The notes under the pieces: model-generated
What the model saw: the letters and a program-made list of their open reading frames with translations, nothing else
Told to the model about the DNA's origin: nothing
Databases searched by the model: none
Made by a program: the position numbers and the translations under genes
Assembly (NCBI GenBank): GCA_004154925.1
Contig: QJNS01000035.1
Span: 252,899 to 316,898 of the forward strand
Length of the DNA: 64,000 bases
From: Monosporascus cannonballus
Taxonomy: Eukaryota > Ascomycota > Sordariomycetes > Xylariales
Direction of reading: 5' to 3'
Shown: piece by piece, positions 11,159 to 22,339 of the stretch
How the letters are laid out: each line of letters opens with the position of its first letter
How positions within the stretch are numbered: position 1 is the stretch's first letter

Positions 11159-13999
11159 GCGAGTATTAATAGTATTTTTTAAAAAAAGAAAAATTTTACT
11201 CCGAGAATTCGACTAATAAAAATAACCAGATTATCCTAATAATAACTGCTAACTGCAATTAGAACAATAAAAGTAATCAGATAATCTCGATAACAGCTGC
11301 CGATTATTTTTATTAAGTAAGAGTAAGTTTCGAAACAAAATGTTCGCGGGCGATAAATACAAAAAAAATTAAAACATAAGTTCGACATTATGTTTTAAAC
11401 CAGGAAATAAATTATAGATTATAAGATTAATATGTTAATTAATACGATTTTAATTTTAAAAAGTTACTGCTTTACGTAAAATTAAGCGATTTTAAAAATT
11501 ATATCTTTCGTTAATTTAGTAATATTCTTTTAAGCTTATAATTCGAGAAATTCTATTTAATATACGACTGGAAAACGATTTTAAGATTTAACGATCCATA
11601 TTAAAGATATTATAAAAAATAACAGGAAATAAATTAATTATATTATTTATTAGCAGTAATTCTTATACGATTTATACGAAAAAAAAATTATTTATATAAA
11701 GGATTCCCGTTTAACTAAGTAAGTTTATAAATAAATAAGCTTAATGTTTTTTCTTAATACTATATAATAAATATAACGTATTTTTTAATAAAACAATTCA
11801 CTCGAAATTCAACTAGGAGTTTTTTAAATTAATTAATTATATATAAATTTACATAATTCTTTTTAATTTATTTATTAAATACTAAATTTTCATTTAACGT
11901 ATTTTTATTATATAATAACATATTCGTATTATCTTTTTATACTTTTCAGCGTATTAATAATATAATTATAACTTTAGTATTTATAATTAATTTAAGGTAA
12001 ATAATTTAATAAATACAGGATTATTTTTATGCCGTAAATATTAATCCAATATATAAATATATTTTATTTCCAATATAATATGTTATAATTTTCGTATTAA
12101 TCGATATTTTATTATATTTAGCACAATATTGGTTTCTGGAAAAAAATTAATAAATGTTTTTATAAACGTCGTAAACCCGATGATGCGTTTTTAAACAATA
12201 AATATATTGCGAAAATACGAAATCCTAATAAAAAAGCCGTAAAAAATACCCAGCAAATATTACGAATTAGGATTCGTTAGAATAAAACGGTATAAAATAA
12301 AAAATATCCCGAACTGGACCTTATTACTTAAAACAAAACCTATAAAAATATTATAGATACCATTAAACATTTATTATAAATTGCGCTTTAAATATATATT
12401 TATTTTCGTATTAATTATTTTTAATCGCTTAGAAAATAAATATCTTAAATGATTTATTATTTAAAATAATATTAACCTTATATTATATTTTAATATATTA
12501 AAAACGGTTATAAGTAATTCGAATTAATTATTTTATAAATTCTTTAATTTAAATAATCATTTTTGGAAATATTCGTTAACGAAAAATATGAATTTATTTC
12601 CGGAAAAAAGTTTTCGAAAAACGAACAAATCGCCTTATTATAATAGGATAATACGGCCCGCCATTATTTTTAGTTTTTCAAGGTCCAAAACAAGTTAACG
12701 TTAATAATTAATAATATAGTATATATTATAGCCGGCAAATTTCTTAAATTATTAATGCTTATTTCGAATAAATTTAACGTTATATTTTCGGTTATTAAAC
12801 CTTTAAAAGTTTTTATTATAATTATGTTCTTATTTTCTTTATTTAGTTTTTTATTTTTTATATATTTAATTAATATTTTTTAAATATTTGTTCGTAAGTT
12901 CAAATTTAATTTATATTTTAATTCGGCACATTTATATATGAAATATTTTATTCGAATAATTATAAACGTAATTGTAAAATATATCGGACAAAAAATGCCA
13001 TTATTAAAATATAAGAATTATAATAGTTTCGTTAAATAATAATAATCAGTAGGCTAATTAATACGTAAAGTAATACGTATATTCGATATTAATTTAATTT
13101 GTAATATTAATTATATTATGTTTATATTTATTAAATTAAATGTTTAGAAAAAGAATTTATATTATAAAGCCAAATAAAACCTTTTATTATTTACGTAATA
13201 AAAACTTAATACCCGAAATTCAATTAAATATCTTTAATTTTATTTATTACAAAAAAATAAATAATATTTGAATTACTTTCATTTTTATTATTTTTATTAT
13301 TTTGTCGATATTTATTTTTAAATAGTAAATAACGGGAAGACGCCTTTAATTAATTTTTTAAAATTATAATTTGAAAAATGTTATTTTTTTAAATAACGGA
13401 TATATTTAAATTACGTTTCCAGTTTTATAAATTCCGATTAATTAATTCTTTACTTATTTTATTAATATATTTATTTTCGTATTAATAAACTTTTTTCTTT
13501 TAATTTAAAATGTAAATTTCGTCGTTTTAATTATTTTCTAAAAGTATTTTCGTATTTTTAGTTTACAGTTATTAAAATATTAAAAGAAATAATTCTTTCG
13601 ATTATAATACTCGTAAATTTCGTAAATTTTGATAGCTTTATTTTCTCAGCCCGATTTGGTTTTAAAATAATATAATAACGTAATAATTCGAAAAAACCGT
13701 TATTCGTTAAGGACTTAAAGGAAAAGTAATATTAACGATAATATTAATATATTTTCTAAAAGTTTTTTCCCATTGTTTTTAAAATATTCGTAAATACTTT
13801 TTTCCTAAATATAAATTTATTTAATTTAAAAAATTAAATAAATTAAATAATTCCTATTTAATTTAATTTAATTTATAAAATAAGGCGATAATTATATAAA
13901 TAAATACATGTTTAATTATAATTTTATTTTTAAAATAAATTAAATTTTTAATTCGTTATATTTTAATATTATCATAATTTTTATTCAATAAGTACTCGT
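10244..13999. other. Decayed A+T-rich DNA, no gene seen
   Basis: Stops are dense on both strands and no protein family could be recognised. The stretch contains a (ATT)n microsatellite at 11131-11158. Because 14000-14124 is a hAT terminus facing left, part of this DNA is probably the RIPed body of that hAT element. I could not find the opposite end or any transposase motif. Confidence 0.5.
11131..11158. repeat. (TAT/ATT)n microsatellite
   Basis: About nine uninterrupted TAT/ATT triplets inside the A+T-rich block; nothing suggests a function. Confidence 0.9.
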
Positions 14000-14124
14000 A
14001 GATGGTTAATTCGTAGGTGGATAATCGTGGGTATTTTTGAAAAAATGCCAAGACTACCCACGGTTACCCACCCACGGTCGTGGGTAGTCCGTGGGTACCC
14101 ATTGAGTACCCATTGCAAACCCTA
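14000..14124. mobile_element. Terminus of a hAT-family element (relative of the MITE at 53564)
   Basis: The last about 100 bp, read in reverse complement, start TAGGGTTTGCAATGGGTAC and run on with repeated GTGGGTA / TACCCAC words. They align almost base for base with the left end of the 440-bp MITE at 53564-54003, including the shared CAAAAATACCCACGA stretch. The element ends ..GCAAACCCTA at 14124. The next 8 bases, TTCCATGA (14125-14132), would be the target duplication. The partner end to the left was not found. The A+T-rich block stops precisely here. Confidence 0.75.
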
Positions 14125-14128
14125 TTCC

Positions 14129-17100
14129 ATGATAGACGACACACTTGAAGACACGTCAAGCCCAGGAGGTGAGGAGCATAAGGACATGCCTAAAACTGCT
14201 GGTGAAGATCCATCTGGAATACCGGGCGATAATTCACGGGCGAACCTTCATATAGAGTTCGTCGTGCGCCGGAATCTTGAGCACATCCTGTCTGTGTGCT
14301 CTACTCCATTAAAATATGAGCGATTGGTCGAGGGACATTCCAGCGCAGCCGAGCCCACGAGCGATATATGCCCGGTTGCGGTCACATGCGGCGACGTCTC
14401 ATGCCACCGTGTTTGCACATCGGCCAGCTTGTGAGCAATTGTGTTTCCATAAACCTCTCATGAGTCGAACAAGCTAATCGATTTATATATAGTTTCGCAG
14501 TCTGGTTTCTCAGTGTTGCTGCTCGGAGGTTAACGAAACTGAAGCAACGGGAACCTGACAACCTCTACGTCGAGTACCTCTTAAAGAGGATATCTGTCGT
14601 TTGTAGGGGCCACTTTGAGTGGGTGTCGCAGAAGGCAGACAGGAAAGCTGATTGCTTTGTGGCGAATTATTGGGTCACCGGGAACGCTATGTCCACCAGT
14701 GGCTTCTCACGGCAGCCAGAAGACTCTGTCACTGATACGGCATTTCAGCTTCTCAAAACTAGGGAATGTATCGGCTTCTCTCATGAAGGGGAAGCCTGCA
14801 TACCTGCGACAGACAGCATCAAGAAGGCCTGCGAGTCGTGGGTCGACACTCTGGAGAAACTTGATAGGCGTGCTCGCTCAGCCTGGCCCCATAACCAACG
14901 GGTAGATACAAACGTTTTCCGCTTAGATGACCACGTCTGGATATAGAGGGCTCTGAGCACGATCGAAGATCTCAAACTGTGGCCAAAGCGAAATAGTAAC
15001 GGAGTATTGAGGTCCTCCCGACAAGTCCAACAAGAAATACTCCGACGATTCACAACGGAGAACGAAACTTTGAAGAGACGAATACTGGCTGTGACTCGGT
15101 CCTCGCGAGAAACCCAATTTTTGTTTCACGCGCGGGACACGGCCTTATTTTACGGGTACGATTGGAACTTCCACCTCAAGGAGACATCTTTTCGCGAGGT
15201 GTGGGATGATACAGTCGAAGCTCAGGCATTACATTGTGACAATCAAGACACTCTCTGGGATAATGCCCTTCATTACGCATTGGCCATCATGATTGGCACG
15301 CGTGATTATAGAATCAACAAGCAGTCACCGGCAGATTTGGTGAAGTGGTCTCTGCGGTCTCTCTTCAAGACAAGGCCGTGAGCTTGAATGGGTTCTGCCC
15401 TGGCCAGGTGAACGAGATCACACAAGAGCCAGTTCTATTTGATAGAGAGGAAGACAGGGACTACTACTTCCATGCGAGTTTCGAGATTCCCTTCGTACTT
15501 CTCACCAACGCCGTTCGGATCAACGATAAATACAGGGAGCAAACCAATCCGTCTGAAGTCAAGGAGCCGTACTCGCCAAAGCGTCAATCGGCTGCCCCGC
15601 AGAGCGATGTCAGAGATTACCCCCAGGGGCGAAAAGTTCCACCGAAGCGTCAGCAGGTATCAGGTGAGGAACAGGTTCGCCAAACCGAATCTATGAAGAA
15701 AGCGGTCCCGTTCAGCCGCCTTTTCGACTCTACTGCCATTGCTGAGATCGATGAAGAATGGCTATGCAATTACCCGCTGTCCCTGTCGAATGAAACCGGA
15801 ATGGCGGACAGCGAGATCAGCAAGATGTTAGAAGATCTGATACAGCAGGAAGGAGGTTCAGATGTTAGCGGACATGTAATTATGACGGCAGCAAAGCTAC
15901 GCCGTGAAAAGGGGGTTCTTGATTCCGACGATAATGAGTGGCGATCATGGGTGGTCGATATACCAAAGACAAGGAGAAGCAGGAAATGGGGGAGAGGTGA
16001 TGGTATATATCCCATCTACCACACCAACGCAAAGTTGCAGGAAGAGTTGACGAAACCCCGTACCGCGGAGAATGCGAAGAAACGACTCATTTGGCTACCA
16101 AAGGCGAACGTAGAGACAGCGCTGGTCTGCTATCTCGCCATCGTTGACGCAGAGAAACCAGCAATTTCCCTATTTATGAACCGGCACTGGAACCAAGAAG
16201 ATTACTTTTTCGATGATACAACTATGATGACCAATACCTGGGAGACCGAGCTTCACCTAAGCTTCTATCACTTGGCGGAGCACCTGGGATCTGGGGACAT
16301 ACGACCTTTAAGCGAGGATATCTTCCCTCACAAAGAGACCCAGATCGCTAAGGCTTCGATGGGCTTTCGATTTTTTGGGGACTTTTTCGACCGCTACTGG
16401 ACGTGTCACTTCATAGAAAACGGCGTTGCTCTATGACCCCATGAACCTTGGCGGTTTCGCTATCTCATAGACCCCCCATTCCAATATTCGGATAAGGAGA
16501 AAGGCTGGAGACAGCGAAAGGTACTCGAGCTCTACTTGTTTGAACACATACTGGCTACGGTTGTCAAATGCAGCCGAGAAATACTTGACGAGATCAAAAG
16601 TGAGCTTGGAGTACGGGAAGGTGCATTCTCTTCTGCTATCCTGACCAGTGAGGATTATTTCTTCTCCAGTGTTCAGTGGCAAAGGCTCCAGAACGCCTTG
16701 GCAGTTATAGAGGAAAAGATAGAAGGGGTAAGGATGGAGGTCTCGAAGTGGGAGACGCGCGAGAGAGACCGTGGAAAAGAGAAGCCGCGATGGACGCGCA
16801 ACGACGAGCGAAAGTACGGAGGAATCATCAAGAAGCTGGTTCGCTTGACGAATAAACAGATCACGAACCTTCACGGTGTTCACGCCGGCATCAAGTCACT
16901 GAAAGAAACCCTTATGAGGAGCCAAGAGCAGATCCGCGCCGACTTGTCGCTGCCCGGGTCTGAGGATATTCGGTTCTTCACCTACGTAACTGTGGTCTTC
17001 CTACCTCTGGGTTTCGCGGCCAGCATCTTTAGTATGAGTGGGAATCCGGGGGCAGACCTTATCGTTAGCCTGGTAATCTGCGCCATCATTGCTCTGGTGA

Positions 17101-17857
17101 TCACCGTCTTTGCCCTACTCAACGCGAAAACTCTGGGGCATATCATCAGCAGGGGTTTCCATCTAATCGACAGATATTCAAGGGCGAAGATGAAGCACAG
17201 CATCCTTATGCAGAAACGCGAGGACCGTAATAAGGAAATACATGATGAAGAAGCCAAAGGCTCGCATATTAGCAGGCCAGCAGGCAAAGACGGCTTCAGC
17301 AAGGATCACGGCCAGAGACTGCATGGGCGCTACGAACCTATAACCCCGCGAACTGAATATACCTGGCGATTTGGGTTCTTGGTGGCATACATCCTCCTTG
17401 AATTTCCAGCCCGAAGAGTTGCGGCAGCATACGACGTCCTAAAGACCCCAAGCCTAACGTGGATCGGCTTTGTGGACGTCGCTTTAGGGGTCGTATCCAT
17501 ACCTTTCTTCGTCGTATTTGGGCTCATTCAGATTTGTGTCTTCAATGCAATAGACCTACTGAGGCTGTTATTTGGTAAGTGCCCCTATTGCTTCTGACTA
17601 AGGTCCATATGCTAACACAGAAACCCTTCGAAGCCTTGGTTGGATGGCTTGTCCCAGCACCGCCATCACTAGACCAAGATAGCTTTAAGGACTCGATGCG
17701 GTGGCTGGCACTACCTTTTGACAATCTGCGGCCGCTGAGAAATATAAAGCTGCTGGTGGATAAGAAACGGGCTGATTGGAGAAGAACGCAGGAAGGAAAG
17801 GATGAGGGGAAAAGGTCCAAGTCCCCAACCGGAAAACGCAAGGATGAAGATGCTTAA
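14129..17857 (+). pseudogene. CorA-like Mg2+ transporter-domain protein, broken
   Basis: This matches the large fungal proteins that end in a CorA-like two-helix membrane domain. In order I read: an N-terminal part to 14430; an intron 14431-14492 (phase closes to give SASFFAVWF); a long soluble region with FRLDDHVWI, ILRRFTTEN, FLFHARDTALFYG and FEIPFVLL; and, after 16437, the membrane part with FFTYVTVVFLPLGFAASIF and a second helix near 17055-17130. Lesions are an in-frame TAG at 14944-14946 where family members have Trp, a frameshift between about 15360 and 15390, an in-frame TGA at 16434-16436, and a frame change across the intron beginning at 17575. The 5' end abuts the hAT terminus at 14124, so the true N-terminus may be gone. 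It is not expected to make a working protein. Confidence 0.8.
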
Positions 17858-17867
17858 AGACGTGCAC

Positions 17868-18055
17868 TCAGCGTGAAAGGTATTACGTCTATAATATCCA
17901 AGGCAATTAGTTGGTCTAGCAGAGAAGAATAGCTCTCCTAATCGATTTCGCGAGGGTTCGAACAGCTAAGTCTCAACATACATATGTAGTGCTGCTGTTC
18001 TTGTTAGGTACGAGCCGGGCTCCGAGCTCTGGTTGAAATACCCCTTCAAACGCAT
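17868..18055. other. Short intergenic spacer
   Basis: This is the spacer between the CorA-like pseudogene and MITE family A copy 1. I see no gene or recognisable signal in it. Confidence 0.6.
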
Positions 18056-18275
18056 TATCTGCTTGACGGCTATAAGGCGTCGGCGCCAACAATTTTAAGT
18101 CACTGCTAGCCCCCGCGTTTCCCCAAGACGGAATTGATAGCTCCTAAAAAAGCTTTAAAGGGAGAGATGTATTCGTTGGGGAGAAAGCTGATTGGGTCAG
18201 ATTCAGCGAATCAAAAAGGAGCTTGATGTCACTCCAAAAAATTTGGTATGATGAATTGTGGCCGTCAAGCGGATA
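18056..18275. mobile_element. MITE family A, copy 1 (220 bp)
   Basis: It starts TATCTGCTTGACGGCTATAA and ends TTGTGGCCGTCAAGCGGATA, imperfect inverted repeats of about 20 bp. The whole segment aligns with 54206-54412, sharing AAGGCGTC, AAAGCTGATTGGGTCAG and GTGGCCGTCAA. There is no coding capacity. A TA target would suit a Tc1/mariner-type parent, but the duplication is not clear. Confidence 0.75.
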
Positions 18276-18533
18276 TGGTTCCTATCCACAATGTACCTAT
18301 CGGCTCTTATATCTATAGAGAGCGTATAGGAAATTAAAGAACTGGAGTGGTTTATACGCAATATCGAAAACAAGACTGGGTCTGTCGGCGGCGCATAGGA
18401 AAAGAAGGCCGTATCCGGTTACGATATGGAAGCAAGTACGGCACGAAGAAGAATAACAAAGATTGGAAATTTTCGAAAAAAAAAATAGTATGGGGGATTC
18501 GAAGTACCTCTGTGAAGAGGTGCATCGGGAATT

Positions 18534-18606
18534 GAGCCCGATGCGGGGGTCGAACCCGCAACCTTGAGATTAAGAGTCTCACGCTCTACCGACTAGTTAG
18601 GTTCGT
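18534..18606 (-). tRNA. tRNA-Lys(CUU)-like sequence, 5' part degenerate
   Basis: On the minus strand the anticodon arm TGAGACTCTTAATCTCA gives a 5-bp stem and a CTCTTAA loop with anticodon CTT. It is followed by a perfect T arm (GCGGGTTCGACCCCCGC) containing a B box and by the 3' acceptor strand CGGGCTC. The 5' side is not right: the D-arm A box reads TAACTAGTCGG, one base short of the usual TAGCTCAGTCGG, and the bases that should pair with the acceptor strand (about ACGAACC) do not. There is no T run close behind. It is probably a tRNA-Lys pseudogene or a tRNA-derived fragment rather than a working gene. Confidence 0.6.
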
Positions 18607-19253
18607 TAGTAATTGGAGATCCGTGTTTTGAATGTGAGTTTCCCTTACTTGAGCTAACCGGGCAACTGAATGCTACTTGTTGGAATTTTGGGCGCTTAGT
18701 GATGGCTATACAGAACTAGTCCTGGATGGTGGGTGTTACGAGGGCTGTACCCGCGGTTTTTGTGAGCCTGAGGGTTAAGCTCTGATGACTGACCAGGAGA
18801 GGCCACCTACGTAGGTACCTAGGTATGAGGTGTGTAGCGGCTTCCCAGGCTCGTTGCGAACCAACCAATGCTTTCAAACTGCTGGAGTTTCGAATACTAA
18901 TGCCGTAGAAAAGTCGCTAAGAAGTCACGTCGTCTACGGCTCAGCTATATCATATATGCAGCAGACAACGAGAGGGGTGGTGCTCTTGAGCGATGGGCAT
19001 GTTCATGGTCTAAGGTAGGCCAACGTGGAGGCGACGGTATTGTGGCAGTGTTATGGATAGTTGTCCTCTTAGTGTATGGGGTCACGTCTGCTGAGGGGAC
19101 AATACCTTGCTGCTGAAGCTTAGTAACTAATCTCTGATTGGTCATGTAAAAAGATTCGCAGTCGAGGATATATACGCCATAAGTGTGGGTATCAACTACA
19201 GCGGTCCATAGATGGTGGCATTCAATCGCTTGCTCCATGAAGGACGCTGCCCC
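18607..19253. other. Intergenic, no gene seen
   Basis: Only short chance frames are present. The right part is the 3' flank of the minus-strand deaminase gene. Confidence 0.6.
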
Positions 19254-19784
19254 TTATGCTGGCTTCTCGTGACCTGCTGTGGCAACCTCGAGTATCTCCT
19301 CTTCCAAACCGCCAACATGGACAACGTTTATGCCAGCATCCTTTAGCTTCCGACTGCTAGAGTTGTCGCTGACGAACTTCTCCGGCTCCTTAACTCCGAC
19401 ATAGACGGTGCTGATCCTTTTCCCGATGGCCAGGATACGATCCACGCAGGACGTGTTCCCACTCAGCCTCTTGGAACAGGGCTCTACCGTTGTGTAGAGA
19501 GCGACCTCGTCAGGCAGTGCCTGTGAGAGATGCTCCGGTACGACGTTATACTTCTCCGAGAGCTTCTGGAAACAGCATTGTTCTGCATGCGTGTTCCCGG
19601 GTAGTTCTAAAGTGTAGCCTGTGGCTAATATCTCGTTTGTCGCTATGTCCAGCACGAGAGCCCCTACGCGATAGTTGGTTGGTTTGGGCGGCGATTTGGT
19701 GGCCAAAGACAGAGCCAGTCTCATGTAGGTCTCGTGATCACCAGCCTCGATGCCTTTTGGATATAATGATGCAGCCTTAGACAT
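19254..19784 (-). CDS. Cytidine/deoxycytidylate-type deaminase (DRAP deaminase-like)
   Basis: Single-exon gene of 176 codons with an ATG start at 19784. The zinc site of the CDA fold is complete: THAEQ (His66, with Glu68 as proton shuttle) and EPC (Cys103) followed by Cys113 in RLSGNTSC. The spacing and the GYTLELPGNTHAEQCC context are those of fungal RibD/RIB2-type diaminohydroxyphosphoribosylaminopyrimidine deaminases, the second step of riboflavin synthesis. No reductase or pseudouridine-synthase domain is attached. It would act as a soluble cytosolic or mitochondrial enzyme on a pyrimidine ring amine. It is divergent from the J-protein gene, with 284 bp between starts. A general CMP/dCMP deaminase remains possible; the deaminase fold itself is secure. 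Confidence 0.85.
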   Translation of the reverse strand: MSKAASLYPKGIEAGDHETYMRLALSLATKSPPKPTNYRVGALVLDIATNEILATGYTLELPGNTHAEQCCFQKLSEKYNVVPEHLSQALPDEVALYTTVEPCSKRLSGNTSCVDRILAIGKRISTVYVGVKEPEKFVSDNSSSRKLKDAGINVVHVGGLEEEILEVATAGHEKPA

Positions 19785-20068
19785 TTTGGCGTCAACGCAT
19801 CGATTTTATTTTGGATTGACCTGACAAGAACGGTTTTATAGTCGTGTCTGATGGAGGGGTAGTGAGCAATTACGTAGGTCACAAGTAATGGTGCCCCGCG
19901 ATTTGCATAAATAATGCAGCCCTGCTTATCGATAAAGGAGGTTACGGTTAATAGCCCATGGCTCTCTACGCGCCTCACGTCCTACGCGTCCTCCCATCTC
20001 CATACACATCATTTGAAGCAAAGCTTCAATGCAAAGGCGGAAAGTTACTAATCAACAGTACCCTTAAG
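19785..20068. promoter_or_regulatory. Shared divergent promoter region
   Basis: This 284-bp gap separates the deaminase start (-) from the chosen J-protein start (+), so both promoters must lie in or overlap it. I see no unambiguous TATA box or named operator. An in-frame upstream ATG of the J-protein frame lies at 19958. Confidence 0.45.
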
Positions 20069-21035
20069 ATGCCTGCTTCTGAAGATATTATTGAGGGTGA
20101 GCCGCCCGTGATTGACCCCTACGAAGTCTTGGGTGTAGAGCGAACGGCGACGCCTGATAAGATCAGGTCGGCTTATCGAAAAGCCGCTCTTAAGCACCAC
20201 CCAGGTGAGTTCGACCGGACGCATCGCGTTCATATATTTTCTTTTTTTCCTAAGTCATATCGCGCTCTTGGAGTATTCACCGCATTGGTTACATGCAGAC
20301 AAGGTCTCGGAGGACCAAAAGGAAAAAGCACACGTGGCGTTCCAGTCCATCGCGTTCGCGTACGCTGTCCTGTCCGACCCGGTACGACGCAAGCGCTACG
20401 ACGACACGGGCTCGACCTCTAAATCCATCGTCGACTCTGATGGCTTCAGCTGGTCGGATTTCTACCGAGAACAATTCCGCGACGCGGTCTCCCAAGATGC
20501 GATCAAGAAGTTCGCTAAGAAATACAAGGGCTCGGACGAGGAGAAGGATGATCTGCTGGTCAGCTACGAACAGTTCAAGGGCAACTGGGACAAGATATAC
20601 GAGACAGTGATGCTCAGCGACCCGATTCATGACCACGAGCGCTTCCGGAGCATCATCGCGGAGGCCATCGAGAAGAGGGACGTCCCGCCGTTCAAGGCTT
20701 TCACGCTTGAGACCAGGAAGGCCAAAGAAGCGAGAATTAGAGCGGCAAAGAAGGAAGCCGCCGAGGCCGAGGATTACGCGAAGGAGCTGGGAGTGCACGA
20801 TACGATATTCGGCGGCAAGAAGAAGAAGGGCAAGAAAGAGTCGGAGCAGGATCTGGCTGCGCTCATCAGGAATAACCAACGAAACAGAAGCAGTTTCTTA
20901 GATGACTTGGCAGCCAAGTACGGGGCCGCTGGTGGATCTAAGAAAGGGGGAAAGAAGCGTACGGTGGAGGAGGAGCCTTCCGAAGAAGCGTTCCAAGCTG
21001 CTGCTGCCAGACTCAAGAAGAAAGGCAAGAAGTAG
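20069..21035 (+). CDS. DnaJ/Hsp40 protein, DNAJC9-like
   Basis: Exons 20069-20204 and 20299-21035 give 290 residues; the 94-bp intron is phase 1. The J domain begins PYEVLGVERTATPDKIRSAY, and the HPD tripeptide that activates Hsp70 is split by the intron: CAC-CCA-G joins AC to make HPD. After helix IV come a FYREQF...KKYKGSDEEKDDLL segment and a Lys/Glu-rich C-terminus (GGKKKKGKK; ends KKKGKK) with nuclear-localisation character. This layout matches eukaryotic DNAJC9, a nuclear histone H3-H4 co-chaperone for HSP70; the histone role here is inferred from family. An in-frame ATG at 19958 would add 37 residues. I prefer 20069 because the J domain follows closely. Confidence 0.9.
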
Positions 21036-21506
21036 GTGGGACGGGAACTTCGATTGCTTCAGTCTGCTTTTGGCGATGGCGTTTACGGTTGTAGTTGTGA
21101 GAATGATACACATACGGATGGATGGATTTGTGTTGTTTCGACGGCCTGTGCTAGCAGCTCTCTATAGATACATAGAGACTACGAACGAAAAGTGAAGATT
21201 CAAAGCTTGTCGTGAGTTAGATCAATATGAATACGCATGTAATGATACCTAGGTATCTTAGAACATGGAGTTACTGCATAGTGCAATGTTAGGAGGCAAG
21301 CAGCAAGGTTTGCTGCCGGGCCAACAACAGCGTTTTGTTGATGGGAATTCGTACAGCCAGAGTGAGTGCTGTAGCGGGCAAATGGTTGAAGCTAATTGAC
21401 TTGGATGCGGGGCATTTCCTGATTTCCCGTTCACTGTGGCACGACGCGTTCTTTGTCTCGCACTTTATTACCTTTAGCAGCAATCAATCCCGAGATCAAA
21501 AATGCC

Positions 21507-22339
21507 ATGACAAGCGCTGAGTCGCCCGTGTTCTACCCCCAGTATTGCTTCTACCTTTCTCTGACTTTCAACAAATGGTGTCCGTTACGGGCGACCGACA
21601 TCCACGACCTGGCGTCGCATCCGGGATTTGAGGGTAACGCCGTAGTCGTATCCCTCTTTGGCCATGGGCTTGCTAATGAAATCCTCCAGGCCAGGATGTA
21701 TTCTTCTCGCTGAATCATCCCATCATATGGGTGAGAGTCGTAGGGGCTGTAGTGGCGGTTGACGAATTCCACGGCCGGCGGGTCTACACTGTCGATGATA
21801 GCACAGGCCAGTGCATCGAGTGCAGTGTAGAGGTGCCCAAACCTCCAAAGACCCAAGCTCGAGACGAGGAGCCCGCCCGCAACCCGGCAACGGCGGAAGC
21901 GGCACCGGGTACAGTTCCCGACGTGCCAGCGGATATCGACGTCGGCATGGTGGTCGACGTGAAGGGCAGAGTGAAACTATTCAGGGATCGCAAGCAGATC
22001 AAGATCCTGAAGGTGCAGCGAGTCGGGTCTACGGAGCGGGAGGTCCAGTTCTGGAACAAGATCGGGGACTTTCGCCGCGATGTCCTGTGCCGGCCCTGGG
22101 TCCTGGATAGGCGGGATGTGCGCCGGGCCAAGAAGCAACACCTTGCAGACGTGGACGCCGAAGAGAGGCGCAAGAGAAGGAAGGAGAGGGATGATGTGCT
22201 GCGGAGAGAGGATGCGAACCGTCGGCTGAACAAGGCTGGTCGACATTCCACTGTCGAGCTGGCGAACAGAGAGCCCTCCACGAAGTCCATGGGCGGAAAG
22301 GCACAGGTCGATGACCAGTTTGATGCGTTGGGACTATGA
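21507..22339 (+). CDS. STN1: Telomere-capping CST complex subunit STN1 (OB fold)
   Basis: Exons 21507-21633 and 21690-22339 (56-bp intron, phase 1, branch GCTAATG) give 258 residues. The N-terminus reads YPQYCFYLS..W and HDLASHPGFEG, and the join gives QDVFFSLNHP then WVRVVGAVVAVDE, RRVYTVDDSTG and CIECSV. This is the strand pattern of the STN1/OBFC1 OB fold. Beta-5 and the following helix (VGMVVDVKGRVKLFRDRKQI; RVGSTEREVQFWNKIGDFRRDV) also fit. STN1 binds G-rich single-stranded telomeric DNA with TEN1 to cap ends and recruit Pol-alpha. The charged helical tail (KKQHLADVDAEERRKRRKER) is common in fungal forms. There is no C-terminal winged-helix domain, as in many filamentous fungi. Confidence 0.88.

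Larger units (their letters stand above)
1..14124. other. A+T-rich, RIP-like isochore of decayed transposons
   Basis: The block is strikingly A+T-rich, with long TAA/TTA/ATA-rich stretches and almost no open frame above 60 codons, and it changes to normal genic composition at 14124. Recognisable transposon protein motifs inside it carry changes of the C-to-T / G-to-A type (Asp to Asn, Glu to Lys, Gln to stop). Repeat-induced point mutation of duplicated DNA produces this pattern in ascomycetes. Apart from the elements listed separately, I see no gene in it; tRNA and rRNA genes were not recognised here. That the process was RIP rather than other A+T drift is inference from the mutation type. 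Confidence 0.85.
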
